Below, one piece after another: positions 27,601 through 38,500 of a DNA stretch of 64,000 bases (position 1 is the first letter of the stretch; each line of letters begins with the position of its first letter). The DNA comes from Aliikangiella marina (GTDB taxonomy: Bacteria > Pseudomonadota > Gammaproteobacteria > Enterobacterales > Kangiellaceae), in contig NZ_VIKR01000001.1 of assembly GCF_007004765.1 (NCBI RefSeq), positions 1,240,001 through 1,304,000 of the forward strand, given 5' to 3'. The notes under the pieces were generated by a model that was not told where the DNA came from, ran no database searches, and saw only the letters and a program-made list of their open reading frames with translations. A program made the translations under genes and the position numbers.

Positions 27601-29155
27601 AATTAGTTAGCATATTTAGGTCATTTAAGTTTGGAGATTTACTCTCCGTAATGCTATTCAAAAGACAGATAAAGTGCTGGTGAAGTACTTTTATACGCGA
27701 ATTTTTAAATAGCGAGGTATCATACTCCCAAGCAATAAATCCTCCTCTTTCGGTTACTTCCACGTCTAGAGTTAAATCAAACTTGGTTGTTATGCCTTCT
27801 CTTATATTTAATTCGCTCGAATTATCAGAAAATTTGCCGAAATCGACTTTATTGTTGGTATTCATACTCAGCATAATCTGTACCAAAGGTGAATAACTGG
27901 CACTTCTTGACAAAGACAGACTCTCTACAATACATTCGAAAGGTGCATCTTGATTAGCTTGCGCTTCAAGGTTTACTGTTTTAACGTGAGCCAAGAGCTC
28001 ATTAAATTTTTCGAAATCGGTATTTACTCTTAGCGGTAGTGTATTGATAAAAAAGCCAACTAATGGTTCTAGATCGGCCTGCAGTCGATTTGCTGTAACG
28101 GTACCGATAACTTGGTCATTATTTCCGCTATGCCGAGACAACAATATGCAAAAAGCACTATGAATTAGCATGAATGGTGTGACTTCATGGTGCCTTGCTA
28201 TTTGTATGATTTTTTTGCATAAATCAGATGAAATATTTCCGCTAAGGACCGCCCCCTGGTTTTGTCTAATTTCTGGCCTTTCAAAGTCCAGTGGTAATTG
28301 ATGTATAGGCGGAATATCATCGAGTTGTTTTTGCCAATATTTTAGTTGTTTTTTTAGAAGTCCGCTCTTTAGGTTTTTTCTTTGCCAAAATGCATAATCT
28401 GAATATTGAATATCAAGCGGTTTTAGGGGAGTTTCAACACCTCTTTTGAGAGCACTGTATATTTGATTGAATTCTCTGGCAAGAATATCCATTGACCAAC
28501 CGTCCGCTGCTATGTGATGTATAACCAGCACCACGATACCGGGTGACTTGTGAGGTTGATCTGTTAAATGAAAATAAGTCCCTCGAATCATTAAGTCACG
28601 CGAAAGATCGAACGTTTTATCTTGTACTTCCTTAATTAATTGACTCGTCTTTTTTTCTTTCTCAATATTGTCTGGACCACGAAGGTCGACATAATTCAAT
28701 TTAAAATTCGCTTTCTCTTGTATATGTGGATAAGGGCCATCATTTCCTTTTTTAATTACAGTGCGCAATACCTCATGCCTTTGTACAATTATATTAAATG
28801 CTTTTTCGGCTAGTTTGATGTCAAATCCAGCCTTAATTGGCATGGTTATTGGAATGTTATATTGCGAACTGCTAGATTCTAATTGGTCAATAAACCAGAG
28901 TCTTTCTTGTGCATGCGACAAAACCAGTTTGTTAGTATTTCTGTTGACCGGCTGTATCCGCTCCATGTTTTTAATACTTGCAACAGAAACATGGTTAGAA
29001 TTAATCAAATAATCAATTAGTGCGTCTTTATTCGAGCGAATAACATCCACTAAATCAGGACTTATACTATTTTTAACCGCACGGGTTTTTAGCTTACCAT
29101 CTTCAACATAAAGATAGATATTGGATTCAGCAAGCTTATTGATTATTTCAAGCAT
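18623..29155 (-). CDS. NRPS-6: terminal synthetase, docking-(C-A-T)x3-TE
   Basis: 3510 residues. TubC-type docking domain (about 1-50); three C domains, all with HHIAADG; three intact A domains (TSGSTGKPKG, YGPTE/YGPSE, GK near the end of each); T domains with GGHSLL near 1091, 2171 and 3248; type I thioesterase from about 3290 with GHSMG near 3381 and a late DGDHF. No epimerase domain is visible. Pockets read by eye: module 1 D-A-F-T-L-G-V-T-F, near aliphatic (Ile/Val-type) codes; module 2 D-L-F-N-N-A-L-T-Y, which I recall as an Ala code; module 3 D-T-E-D-V-G-A-I-T, whose Glu and Asp suggest a basic or amide side chain. The thioesterase makes this the chain-release protein, by hydrolysis or cyclisation. 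It starts one base after the stop of NRPS-5. Confidence 0.97.
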   Translation of the reverse strand: MLEIINKLAESNIYLYVEDGKLKTRAVKNSISPDLVDVIRSNKDALIDYLINSNHVSVASIKNMERIQPVNRNTNKLVLSHAQERLWFIDQLESSSSQYNIPITMPIKAGFDIKLAEKAFNIIVQRHEVLRTVIKKGNDGPYPHIQEKANFKLNYVDLRGPDNIEKEKKTSQLIKEVQDKTFDLSRDLMIRGTYFHLTDQPHKSPGIVVLVIHHIAADGWSMDILAREFNQIYSALKRGVETPLKPLDIQYSDYAFWQRKNLKSGLLKKQLKYWQKQLDDIPPIHQLPLDFERPEIRQNQGAVLSGNISSDLCKKIIQIARHHEVTPFMLIHSAFCILLSRHSGNNDQVIGTVTANRLQADLEPLVGFFINTLPLRVNTDFEKFNELLAHVKTVNLEAQANQDAPFECIVESLSLSRSASYSPLVQIMLSMNTNNKVDFGKFSDNSSELNIREGITTKFDLTLDVEVTERGGFIAWEYDTSLFKNSRIKVLHQHFICLLNSITESKSPNLNDLNMLTNSELRHLSLGLNQKYQKTLPFQLVHQQVEHSCRKAGESVALTFENEKGMPCHFSYGQINSQANQLARYLQQNNALQVGDKVAVCMDSGVKLYISMLAILKVGAAYIPIDSSLPPARISQIVADASPKVLLATDNRFDDAGDSVLKLDVESILGQLADFSYNNLSEVKGLNCDTLCYVIYTSGSTGKPKGVMVSHGNVSGLVNESNYLKITSEHVVGQAANLSFDAATFEIWSCLCHGAKSYIVPKNVLLEPKTLNIQLTKQNVTTLFITTAMFNHLSYSPDAPLKKLKYLLFGGEQSNYTAVNHFLDTRNTVQLIHVYGPTEATTFSTSLKLSKSYLDDKKSVPIGKPLITGTAYILAKDKTLAPLGSIGELYLGGLRVAKGYLGRPQLSDLHFNHNTFKPAYNEALYKTGDLVRYLEDGNIDFVGRVDKQVKIRGFRIELGEIEAQLANCEDVSSAIVIVSVSQQNERLLIGYVVLADKYKGNKNESIKKIKERLRNVLPDYMVPQNLVAIDDFPVNLNGKIDLQALPKPKEVLVNDNYVAPNSSTEKALCGIWSSLLNRKQKTIGVYDDFFILGGHSLLAVQLVAAIREELKKEILVSSIFNHPKLNDLAKHIDDKSADKLRTKVTKVARKKNGMPLSFAQERLWFINKLQGESPEYNIPYSKYIDGDFDSEYAEKAIIRIIQKHETLRTIFIEDKNGPLQKVQEDFSFQLNKINLAQLNSHAKTKSLAHILTNEGNRPFKLDKEIPIRAIYINLLESNCARRGMLVFILHHIAADGWSLNILEEEFNTLYQSIVNGTESPLSPLNIQYIDYAVWQKQWLTGDVLNEQLKYWERQLDGAPEVHSLPMKKIRRAMQEVSGELISQSLSSTFCETVINFSQEHGLTTFMLAHAALALTLARHSNTSDIVIGTPTANRTQAETQPLIGYFVNMLVLRSSTRHDKVQDFLNHIKTINLEGQVNQDVPFEYLVDRCNVNRSSKYSPLFQVMLSMNTTASFKRTSTVEQNSKISFKPDTYAKYELSVNVDFSRNGGELSWEYNKEYFDRQFIETLHNHFKQLLLEIIRKPLASLNSLAMLSDGEVKLLTQDLNNTKHLYNEELLVQQLFELRVDDNPDKIALVYKDQQLSYFELNKRANALATTLLNHPKFVVNGFVGICLDRSVEMVISMLAILKTGNAYVPLDPKYPINRLHDIIVDSNLQMIVTDLAVSKDLKLSEINNSHQYKNTALVDIKAIPFVNSMVSKDFQNRSFNHFNSQNIFYLVYTSGSTGKPKGVSVKHNSLMSLLSWGRSNFNHSERKSLLASTSICFDLSAFEIFLPLTSGDQCILTDSILSFSEHNTKYQTTLINTVPSAAAALLDSQQIPPNIEVINLAGEPLQTQLVDRLYQETSISKVYDLYGPSETTTYSTFTLRQLNGSDNIGRPLANTQLFVLDQLGSLAPLGTPGELYIGGHGLARGYHNRPSITAEKFIPANFSDHPGGRLYKTGDLVRYLPGANSLNDLEYLGRLDQQVKVRGFRIELEEIEHQLRQCYMVKDVIVRAVKIASQGDSIIAYIIANESGRAEKLEQEIISGCHQLVAENLPEYMMPSSFMIIDKFPLTPNGKIDKKALPIPELSFTEQVIKAPKTKIQKDLIEIWASLLSLDSNNIGINSNFFELGGHSLLVVRLTSELRQKFNREIKINAIFDFPTIEGIANLLEQCDDSGIRQQIHSVTSQGSSYPLSFAQERMWFIDRMEGGSYEYNMPFSLPVKDKFCVKSAEKAIIAIIQKHQILRTTYKEASRGPLQQVKRNFKFKISNKNLSKLSKQNRLRELRKSTKDEQIIPFRLDKDLMIRASYLNLGKDNDNYQGLLLITMHHIAADGWSLDIFLKEFKENYQSIVRGKPIKQQALAIQYADYSVWQKEWLQDNLLDEQYNYWKEHLKNTPSVHSIPLDFERPSVKQHNGSIVNISIPKTLSHQIIDLAQNLEVTPFMLIHSALTIVLSRHSNSQDILIGTVMANRLQVELEPLIGFFVNTLVLRTSTAFDTFFDLIKHVKRINLEAQENQDVPFEKLVDLAKLPRSAKHSPLFQIMLTMNAIETNLSSSTISYRNRQPEVVENVVSKFDISIDVSLNRSGGLIATEFDKAIFTSSRIKTITKHLIQVLQGVVDSPSAKLSQIPMLSKAEVENLTEDFGKSIKSSSTQVDLIEQIRQKSTQVADRIAIVIEDHKIPQHLSYSALERLSSHRAALIQKLTTKNNEVVAIQLKRSLETIVSTLAVMKSGHAFLPIDDSYPEQRLHDILQDSRCSLMITQSELSNKIKRFEGLKKILVDDLSNKSILNYFDGRFLESSYQKKNQSDLAYVIYTSGSTGKPKGVMIENRAIESHIGFVRQEFELNDKSQVLQFSSFGFDTFFEQTFASLISGSCLHMRDSDLWSASKFYHYCNTRNITLTDLSPGYLAELTNNNEAQGFWQNTTIEELVVGGEQLQSSIVTQWLKVNNGKTILYNAYGPTEATITSTLAKIASDKKISIGKAFAGKRLYILDNNFRLVPFGSVGVLYIGGESIARGYLNQPRLTAEKFINSPFRKGERLYCTGDLVRYLDDGNLEYLGRLDNQVKIRGFRIEISEVESQISKCEEVACCAVLCQDNTQKQKSLTAYIVLKTSSGKSYQALSQIKRALESRMPSYMIPTNYVILSELPMTIHGKIDYKNLPEISCVSDDKSERQFSRSLTEATLSEIWRRLFNKSQIGTTDNFFELGGHSLLTVKLSSTIKEVFSLVVSINELFQRQTIESQAVLIEQKMLECDNQVKPSLELKASNKLAVLVPGLGGSSHIFHDIVKHLDSKIVPVGLDALGLYDDEEPHTSIEEIASYNISKLSNLPSNAELLLIGHSMGAAVAYQMARQLESDSTRKITLVVIDGSASLDKRDNDNERLLPVQSGLKGNIAKLINCQRNICFQPSKKINASTVVFKAGKTNFELREHWGNYTSGQIYYNEVDGDHFSILEKESAERIAIQINECV

Positions 29156-29156
29156 A

Positions 29157-32100
29157 CTACCACTCTATTTCTTCTATATCGTCGCTTGAGCCAGATGCTA
29201 GGCCTGATAAGATTTCTGATTGTTTCTTAATACTATCGATTAATAACGACAACGCATGTACCTCTGAGTTTTCAAAAACAGATTTAATGGTGATTTCCTG
29301 ACCTAATTGTTTTCTCACTTCACCAACAAGCCTGACAACCAATAAGGAATGTCCTCCCAACTCAAAGAAATTATCGTTGACGCTAATTTCGTTCGATTCA
29401 ATCCCTAGCAAATCTCCCCAGATAGTAACTAACGCCTTCTCAGTTTCACTCTCAGCTGCCTTATAAGTACTATCCTCTTTCGGTAACTCTGTCTCTATTA
29501 ATGCTTTCCTATCAACTTTTCCAGTTATCGTTAAAGGAAACTCGTCGACAATCGAATAGTTGCTCGGCAGCATATACTCCGGTAAAGATTGAGACAATTG
29601 GGACTTAACATTTTCAATTAAGTCAGTGTGTGACTCAATCATTTCTTTATCGAGATGGATAAAAGCACGTAGCCTAATATTGCCTTTGTCATCTCGATGA
29701 GATAATACTATCGCCATTTCGACATCCGTACACTGTGCGATATGAAACTCGATCTCGTCTAATTCGACTCTATGTCCACGAATTTTTAATTGCGAATCCA
29801 GCCGACCAACAAATTCTATATTGCCGTCTTCTAACCATCTTACTTTATCACCAGTTTTGTAAAGCTTTGAGCCTTGGCCACTACTAAAAGGGTTATCTAT
29901 AAAACTCAATTTAGTTTGTCGACTATCATTTAAATAGCCTAAACTCACACTTTCTCCACTAATATAAAGCTCACCTTCAACGGATATAGGACACGGCTGA
30001 AGTTCAGCATTTAACACATAACACTTCGCTGACCGTAAGGGCTTTCCGATCGGAACTTTCTTATCGGAATTAAAGTTTGTTGCATCGAAAGCGCTCGCTA
30101 TTACCGTAGTTTCAGTTGGGCCATAGGTATTAATAATCCGAGTCTTATTTGAGATAAATAGTCGCCATTTTTGTAACATCTTTGCAGACATTGCTTCACC
30201 ACCAATGATTACTTGGCGTAAACAAGGCGCAATTGCTGTACTACTATCTAACGCATAACATAATTCATGCCAGTACGCAGTTGGTATTGAAATGGTAGAA
30301 ATATCATACTTGTTAAGTTGTTGCCAAAATTTTGTGGTCGACTGCAGATCGGCTTCGTCTTTTAAAATTAATGCCCCACCACTTAACAAGCTAACGAACA
30401 TCTCTTCAACAAAAATATCGAATGAAAAAGATGAAAACTGGAGAAAACGCTCATCTTCAGTGATATTATATACATCCTTAATCGATTCATAATAAGCGAG
30501 CAAATTTGAATGTGAAATTTGCACGCCTTTAGGAGTCCCCGTCGAGCCAGATGTGAACATTGTGTATACAACTTGTTCTTTGGGTGGTAAAAAGTCATCG
30601 GCGTTCAAATTATCGACAGATATACTTTCCGATGCTAGTTCACTTATATTGATCATTGTGACATGGCTGTTTAAACCGCTCATTTTCTCTCCATCGAAAA
30701 CTAAAAACGCTAGTTTGGACTTATCACTAATAAATTGTAATCGATTGGCGGGACTCTTAGGGTCTATTGGCAAATAAGCTGCACCAAGTTTAATAATAGC
30801 TAGAACGCTCGCGACTAGTTCAAAACTGCTAGACATCTTAACAGCAACGACTGTTCGAGGCTTAACGCCTAACCGACGTAACTCATGAGCAATGTGATTC
30901 GCTTTACGATTTAGTTGAGAATATGTTACATGCTGATTCTTAAAGCTAACGGCCAACTTATCCGGGTGCCTTGCTACATTTTGTTCGAATAATTCATGAA
31001 CATATAATGGTTGCTTAGTATCAGTCAGTTCATGCTCTGACTGCATACTAAATTGGTATTCGGCTTCACTGAGTAACGGCAATTCTAGCAAAGAACTTTC
31101 TGGGGACTCGACGATAGACTCGATCAGTCGGTTGAAATTTGCGGCTAATCTTTGAATGCTAGAATGTTCAAACAAGTCAGTATTATAGTTCCATACTAAA
31201 AACATTTTATTTGTCATTTGAGTTACACTTAAAGTTAATTCAAACTTAGCGTAGTTAAATTCACTATTTAATGGAATCCATTTTGTTTTTTTGGATATAT
31301 CGCTTTTATTGTTTTCATTATTCTGCAGTATCAACATGATTTGAAAAACAGGTTGGTAGCTCAACGAAGACTCAACGTCTAGCTCTTTTACCAACTGCTC
31401 AAACGGTACTTGTTGATTAGCATATGCATCCAGTGCAACGGACTTACTCTGCTCTAATAACTCTTTGAAGTTATCGACTTTAGCTATATTGCTTCTAAGT
31501 ACCAACGTATTGAGGAAAAAGCCAATTAATGGTGCGACATCTGGTTGCTCTCTATTAGCTATCGGTGTACCAATAACGATATCATCCTCATTACTATAAC
31601 GACTCAGCAAAAGTGAGAACGCTGCATGCAGCCCCATAAAAAGCGTTGCGTTATTTTGTAAACATAATTGATTAAATTTATGATAGGTATCGTCAGATAT
31701 ATGACTGGCGTGATGAGCACCATTATGAGTATAGTTTTCAGGTCTCGGATTATCGAGCGGTAACTTGTGTACAGAAGGTATCCCTTTCAGTTTTTGTGTC
31801 CAGTGTTTAAGCTGATTCTCGAGTACTTCGCCTTTTAACCATTGTCGTTGCCAATGTGCATAGTCAGAATACTGAATAACCAGTGGTGGCAATGGACTTT
31901 CTTGGCCGCTTTCAAACGCTTTATATAATGCGCTAAATTCCTTTGCCAAAACCCCACCAGACCAACCATCCGAAGCAATATGATGCATCGTCCTTAACAA
32001 CACATGTTCATTATCTGCAACCTTTATAACCTGCCATCGCATCATATAGTCTTTTTCAAGGTCAAATGGGCGTCTAGTTTCCTGATGCGAAATCTCTTTA

Positions 32101-32570
32101 ATTTTTAACTCTTTTTCCTCTTTATTTAGCTCAGATAAATCGATAACCGGTGGATTGACAGGTTTAAACTCATTAATAACCTGATAGGGTTCATCATCTT
32201 TGCATACAAATGTGGTTCTAAGGCTTTCGTGACGCTCTATTATTGCATTGTGTGCCTTGTCGATCGCGTTGAGATCGATATAGCCTTTAAGAAATGACGT
32301 CGAAGGCATATTATAGTGGACGCTACCACCTTCCAATTGGTCTAAAAACCATAGGCGCACTTGTGAAAACGTTGAAGGTGCTAATTGCCGGTTTGATCTA
32401 ATATTAAGTTCTTCAAAAACGTCGAATATATCTTGTTTAAAACTCGCTAGCCTTTGCTTTATTTCATCGTTTAACGCTTCGCTATTGCCTTGTACTTTTA
32501 ATTTACCATTTTCGAGATTGACGAAAATGTGCAATTCTTTCATTTCTAACAAAAATTCAATGACGTTCAT
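29157..32570 (-). CDS. NRPS-5: single-module synthetase, docking-C-A-T
   Basis: 1137 residues. TubC-type docking domain (about 1-52, with FVNLENGKLKVQ), C domain with HHIASDG, intact A domain with TSGSTGTPKG, YGPTETT and ITGKVDRK, T domain with GGHSLL near 1072, and an acidic tail ending EEIEW. Pocket by eye D-I-E-S-I-G-T-V-I, similar to the D-A-E-S-I-G-S-V-C code of Lys, so a basic residue (Lys, Orn or a diamino acid) is likely. The tail fits the short acidic motif that binds a TubC-type docking domain, here probably that of NRPS-6. Its ATG overlaps the NRPS-4 stop (ATGA). Confidence 0.96.
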   Translation of the reverse strand: MNVIEFLLEMKELHIFVNLENGKLKVQGNSEALNDEIKQRLASFKQDIFDVFEELNIRSNRQLAPSTFSQVRLWFLDQLEGGSVHYNMPSTSFLKGYIDLNAIDKAHNAIIERHESLRTTFVCKDDEPYQVINEFKPVNPPVIDLSELNKEEKELKIKEISHQETRRPFDLEKDYMMRWQVIKVADNEHVLLRTMHHIASDGWSGGVLAKEFSALYKAFESGQESPLPPLVIQYSDYAHWQRQWLKGEVLENQLKHWTQKLKGIPSVHKLPLDNPRPENYTHNGAHHASHISDDTYHKFNQLCLQNNATLFMGLHAAFSLLLSRYSNEDDIVIGTPIANREQPDVAPLIGFFLNTLVLRSNIAKVDNFKELLEQSKSVALDAYANQQVPFEQLVKELDVESSLSYQPVFQIMLILQNNENNKSDISKKTKWIPLNSEFNYAKFELTLSVTQMTNKMFLVWNYNTDLFEHSSIQRLAANFNRLIESIVESPESSLLELPLLSEAEYQFSMQSEHELTDTKQPLYVHELFEQNVARHPDKLAVSFKNQHVTYSQLNRKANHIAHELRRLGVKPRTVVAVKMSSSFELVASVLAIIKLGAAYLPIDPKSPANRLQFISDKSKLAFLVFDGEKMSGLNSHVTMINISELASESISVDNLNADDFLPPKEQVVYTMFTSGSTGTPKGVQISHSNLLAYYESIKDVYNITEDERFLQFSSFSFDIFVEEMFVSLLSGGALILKDEADLQSTTKFWQQLNKYDISTISIPTAYWHELCYALDSSTAIAPCLRQVIIGGEAMSAKMLQKWRLFISNKTRIINTYGPTETTVIASAFDATNFNSDKKVPIGKPLRSAKCYVLNAELQPCPISVEGELYISGESVSLGYLNDSRQTKLSFIDNPFSSGQGSKLYKTGDKVRWLEDGNIEFVGRLDSQLKIRGHRVELDEIEFHIAQCTDVEMAIVLSHRDDKGNIRLRAFIHLDKEMIESHTDLIENVKSQLSQSLPEYMLPSNYSIVDEFPLTITGKVDRKALIETELPKEDSTYKAAESETEKALVTIWGDLLGIESNEISVNDNFFELGGHSLLVVRLVGEVRKQLGQEITIKSVFENSEVHALSLLIDSIKKQSEILSGLASGSSDDIEEIEW

Positions 32571-35500
32571 AATTCAAACTCTTCCATTTCAAAGGCCTTA
32601 TCTTGATGAAATACATTTACTCTCTGCTCAGTTTGTGTAACTCCAGCAGCGATTAATTGGTCAATTTTTTCAGCAATTAAGCGTATTGTTTTCAGGTGAA
32701 AAATGTCTTTTAGTAGGAGTTCGACAGCAAAAACCATGCTAATTTTTGAAGCCAACCGGGTCGCTAAAAGTGAATGCCCACCAATTTTAAAGAAATCTGC
32801 ATCTATACTAACTTCTGACTCTGCATTAAATAGTTCTTGCCAGATCTTACTAATCTGCTTCTGCGTATCAGACTCCGCGGGTATATGAATTGCAGAATCC
32901 ACAAATTTAACTTTCGGTAAAGCGTTAAAATTTGCTTTTCCGTTAGCTGTCAAAGGGATTTCATCTATGTATGAATAGGCTGAGGGTATCATGTATTCCG
33001 GTAATACTGATGACAGTGATTTATTCAAAAGTTCATCGGCTTGTTCCGGAGAGACATGATTCTCTAATACTATGTGAGCGACGATTCGATTGTCATTATT
33101 AGTATCCTGTTGAGTAGAGACAAGGGACGACTTTACCATTTTAGAATTTAATAGCGCACTATCGATCTCGCTTAGCTCAATGCGAAACCCCCTAATTTTG
33201 ACTTGAGTATCTTTACGCCCTAAAAACTCTAAATTTCCGTCGGGTAACCAACGTGCTATGTCTCCAGTCTTGTACAATCGATTCTGAAATTTAGCAGAAG
33301 ATTTATCTTCGCAAAAAGGATTGTTAATAAACAATTTTGAATTTAATTCGTCTTGATTTAAATATCCTCTCGCAACACCCACCCCACCTATCAGCAATTC
33401 TCCAGGCACACTGACTGGCACCAATTGTAAGTTTTTATTGACTACATAGCTCTCGGTGTTGGCAATAGGCTTACCGATTGGAACTTTAGTAATATTTCTT
33501 GGCAAATCTTTGCATTGAAACTGGTGTGAGGCGACACAGGTTTCAGTCGGTCCATATTCATTAATTAACTTATCTTTTAATAATGTGTACAAACTAGGAG
33601 GAGTTTCTTCACCGCCCGATACTATTCTTTTTAGTGACTTAATATTTTCAAGCTCTAGGTGAGTCAGCAAACTAGCGGGTGCATCAATATGCGTTGCCTG
33701 GCTATTCAATAAACTTTTTTGCAGTCTAACTAACGATTGCTTCTCACCTTCTGAAACAATATGTAATTTATGTCCAGTAAGCAATGCAAGAAAAATTTGC
33801 TCTACCGACGTATCGAATACATAGTTCGCAATCCAAAATACCACTTCACCCGGCTTTATTTGATAAAATTCTTCATTATGCTTAATTAAGTTAATAACAG
33901 AGTGCTGCTCTATCATTACGCCTTTAGGGTTGCCTGTAGTGCCAGAAGTGTAGATAACGTAAGCGAGGTCATTGGCCTTCGACTTAGTTTTTAACGGGGC
34001 CTTTGAATGAAAATCGCTAACCGCTTTATCATTTAGGTTAATTACGAATGACGGCGCTTTAAGCGTTGAAGCTAAAGAGTTAACTTTCTCGAAATATTGG
34101 CTTTCCGTTAATATTAACGGCGTTTGAATATCATTTAATATAAACCGAGTGCGTACGTCTGGATACTCTGGCGAAATAGGAACATACGCGGCACCGATTT
34201 TTAGCACTGCAAGTATAGCAACAACAGTTTCAACATGCCTATCTAAGTATATCCCAATGAATGTATCCGTTTGTCGATTTTTATTTTCGGTATTTAACTT
34301 ATTATTTAAATAGTTGGCAAGCTGACTTGATTTATTATCTAGTTGTAAATAAGACATTCCATTTACGCCACATTGCAAAGCTATAGCATCAGGCGTCTCA
34401 TCAACTTGTTTTTCGAAAGCCTCAATTAAGCTATTATGCACAGAATAATCTCGTTGCTCACCTCGCGAAAAATCGAGAACGCGTTGCGCCTCTTTGAGAC
34501 TCAACAAGTTGATCTCTCTAATGTATTGCTGCGGATTGTTGACTAAAGATTCTAGTATCAACTGGAACATCTGAACTATACGCTTAACACTGCTTAAACG
34601 AAAAACTGAAGTCGAGTAACTGGAATATGTCTTGATTCTTTCATTGTCATCAACAAACGTGAAATTTAAATCAAATTTAGCTGAAGATCGATTTTTTATC
34701 GCTAGCGTTGTATTTCGTAAAAGGTTTTGTTGTGAATCGCGGCTATTCTCGGATACTGTTTGCAGATCGAAGATCACGTCAAATATAGCATTTCGTGAAG
34801 GATCTCGCTCAATATCTAGCAATTCCACCAGCTGCTCAAAAGGTAACTCTTGATGGATCTTTGCTTGCATTACCGTTTGATGAACCTGTCGGATTAGTTG
34901 ACTGATAGTCTCATTTGAATCTACGCTCACTCTAAGTGCTAACGTATTGGTTAATAGCCCAACCAAGTTTTGTGTTTGCGGATGCTGACGATTATCAGTC
35001 GGTGTCCCAACGATAATATCTTCTTGTCCCGACATGGTCGCAAGAGTGATATAAAATGCACTTAGCAACACGCTATACACGGTCGTTTCATGTAAGCGCG
35101 CTTGTTGCCTAATTTGGGCTGTCAACTCCTCATCTAATTCAAACTGATAATCTTCACCTAAGTAACTTAACTCCTTTGGTCGAGGATAGTCGGTCGGTAA
35201 CTCTAAGGTTTCAAAGCCAGACAGTTGTGATTGCCAATAATCTTCTAAATGCTTTAATGTCTCACCACGCAAGCTTTGTTTCTGCCAAATACTATAATCA
35301 ATATAATTAATTTCTAAATCAGGCAAAGCTGGATCACGATCCTCACAAAAAGCTCGATACACACTCGAAAGCTCTTGCATCAACAAATCTAATGACCAAC
35401 CGTCTACCGCGATGTGATGCCATACCATCAATAAGTAATGTTTATCTTCTACAACATATAGATTAACACGCAGACTTATCTCACGACTGAGATCAAAAGG

Positions 35501-38500
35501 ACGCTCAATTTCCGAGCTGACTTGTGTGAGCAATTCATTTTCATCACGACATTGTGCCTTGTTTAAGTTAAAACTTTGTTCAATGACTTGCTGATAACTG
35601 TCTCCTTCTGGTGAAGTGAAATAGACAGTTCTTAATATCGGGTGCCGCTGGATTAAATAATCAATAGTTCGAGTAAGAACATCCAGTCGAACATCCGTAC
35701 TTAACTCAAAAAGATTTGGAATATGATAAGCACTAGTCCCCTGCTCATATTGTTCAATAAATAATAGTCGCTCTTGAGCGAAAGAAACTGGCGAACGAGC
35801 GTGCTTATGTAATTGACTAGCTGACGGTATATTTTCAAATGCATTATCTTTTAAATGCTCAGTGATACCAGCAATTGTCTTATAGGTGAACAGTAACGAC
35901 AAAGGAATATCGATATTGAGTTCTTTGCGAGTAATTGCAGTCAGTCGCATCGCAATGATAGAGTTTCCACCGATAGCAAAATAGTTATCATTGATACCGA
36001 CCTGAGTAACGCCTAATAAGTTTTGCCAAATTTCACAAAGTTTTGTTTCAAGTTGATTGCGAGGTGCAACATAATTATTTTGTTCGACTAAAACGGGAGC
36101 TGGCAATGCTCGCTGGTCAAGCTTACCATTGATGGTGAGGGGGATTTTGTCTAAATAGGTTAGTGTGCTTGGCAACATATAATCAGGTAAGAAAGTCCGT
36201 AGCTCATCTTTGAGCGTGTCTATCGATAAACACTCTTCCCCTACTGCAACTACATATGCGGCTAAAAATTCATTTTCATGATGCTCACAAGCAACAACTA
36301 CACATTGCTTAATACCACTTAAGTTATTTATTGCACTTTCAATCTCACCTAACTCAATACGATAGCCGCGAATTTTCACTTGACCATCATTACGACCTAA
36401 AAACTCTAGGTTTCCATCTGCGAGCCAACGTACAACGTCCCCGGTTTTATATAAACGAGTATATCCTCGTGCCTTATCAGCTTCACTTGCATAAGGGTTC
36501 TCTATAAATTTTTCCTGGGTAAGTTGTGCTTGATTTAAGTAACCTCGTGCAACCCCCGCTCCCCCGATATAGAGTTCGCCAGGAGCGCCAATGGGTAATA
36601 GTTTTAAGTTGTCTGACAAAACATAAACTTGAGTATTAGCGATTGGTTTACCAATACAGTTCAATAACGGGTGTTGGCTATAATCAAAGCTTTCGATTGA
36701 TGTAACGGTTGTTTCTGTAGGCCCGTATTCGTTAACCAGCAAATCGCCCCAGATCGCTTTGAGAACACCTATACCGCTTTCTCCGCCTGCGAGGACTCGG
36801 CGTAAAGAAGTCGCAGCCTTAATTTCCCCGAGCACGCTCAGATAACTGGGTGTTGCATGCAGATGAGTAATTTGATGAGCAACAATCTTATCGCGTATTT
36901 GCTCAGCATCGAGTATTTCTGCTCGTGTCGCTATATGCAATTCAGCACCATTTAGTAAAGCTAAAAACGCTTGTTCTATTGATGCATCAAAAATATAATC
37001 CGCTAACCACAACACACGCTCCTGTTGCTCGAACTTCATCTTTTCTGACTGACTAAAGATTAAGTTGATTATCGAAGCATGCTCTACCATCACCCCCTTC
37101 GGATTACCGGTGGTTCCAGAGGTGTAAATAACACTCGCCAAATCACTACTTTTAGCAGGAGTGAAGTTTTCTATTGCTTGATTTCGATGTTGACGAACCT
37201 CATCCAAATATAATACGGCGGGTTGAATAGCTAGTGGCTGGATGAATTGGTTTAACTTAACCCGGTGGCATTCTTGACTAATAACTAAAGCCGATTGTGT
37301 GTCAGTTAAAACGAATTGAGTTCGTTTTACTGGGAATTCTGGTGATATCGGAACATAAGCTGCACCAACCTTTAAAACCGCTAACATCGCAACAATGGTC
37401 TCGACACTTCGATCTAAATATAGTGCAATTAGTGTGTCAGCTTTTATCGACTGTTTATTATGGTGAATTCTTTGCTGGATAACACTTGCTAATTCGATAA
37501 CTTTAAACTGGAGCTCTTCATAGGTTAAACTTTGCGCATTATCCAAAACAGCCGGAGCTTGCGGTGTCTCCCTGACTTGGCGTTCAAATACCTGAGTCAG
37601 TGTAAGCTCACTTTCAAATGCTCGATAGGTTTGATTCCAGTCGATTAATTGTTTGTACTGCTCATCTTGTGTAACAAATTTACAACTTTTAATTTTATTA
37701 CTAGAATTAATCATTGTCGAATTAACGACATTCTGAAAAATACTAGCAAAACATTTAGTACTTGAAATCGAATAATAATCCACGGCAGCGTTCAACCGGC
37801 ATTCGAATTTATTTGAGCTTTCATAAATAAATAAGCTCAACGGAACTTTTGCAGGAGTATATAAATTAAACTTACCGATTAAATCATTACTTTTAAATGG
37901 TTCATTCGACAAATCGCTCGGTGATTGCAAGCTAAACATTACATCAACAAAGGGAACTCTTGAAGGATCACGTTGAATATCTAACAGATCCACCAGCCGC
38001 TCAAATGATAACTCTTGATGGATCTTTGCTTGCATTACCGTTTGATGAACCTGTCGGATTAGTTGACTGATAGTCTCATTTGAATCTACGCTCACTCTAA
38101 GTGCTAGCGTATTGGCTAATAGCCCAACCAAGTTTTGTGTTTGCGGATGCTGACGATTATCAGTCGGTGTCCCAACGATAATATCTTCTTGTCCCGACAT
38201 GGTCGCAAGAGTGATATAAAATGCACTTAGCAACACGCTATACACGGTCGTTTCATGTAAGCGCGCTTGTTGCCTAATTTGGGCTGTCAACTCCTCATCT
38301 AATTCAAACTGATAATCTTCACCTAAGTAACTTAACTCCTTTGGTCGAGGATAGTCGGTCGGTAACTCTAAGGTTTCAAAGCCAGACAGTTGTGATTGCC
38401 AATAATCTTCTAAATGCTTTAATGTCTCACCACGCAAGCTTTGTTTCTGCCAAATACTATAATCAATATAATTAATTTCTAAATCAGGCAAAGCTGGATC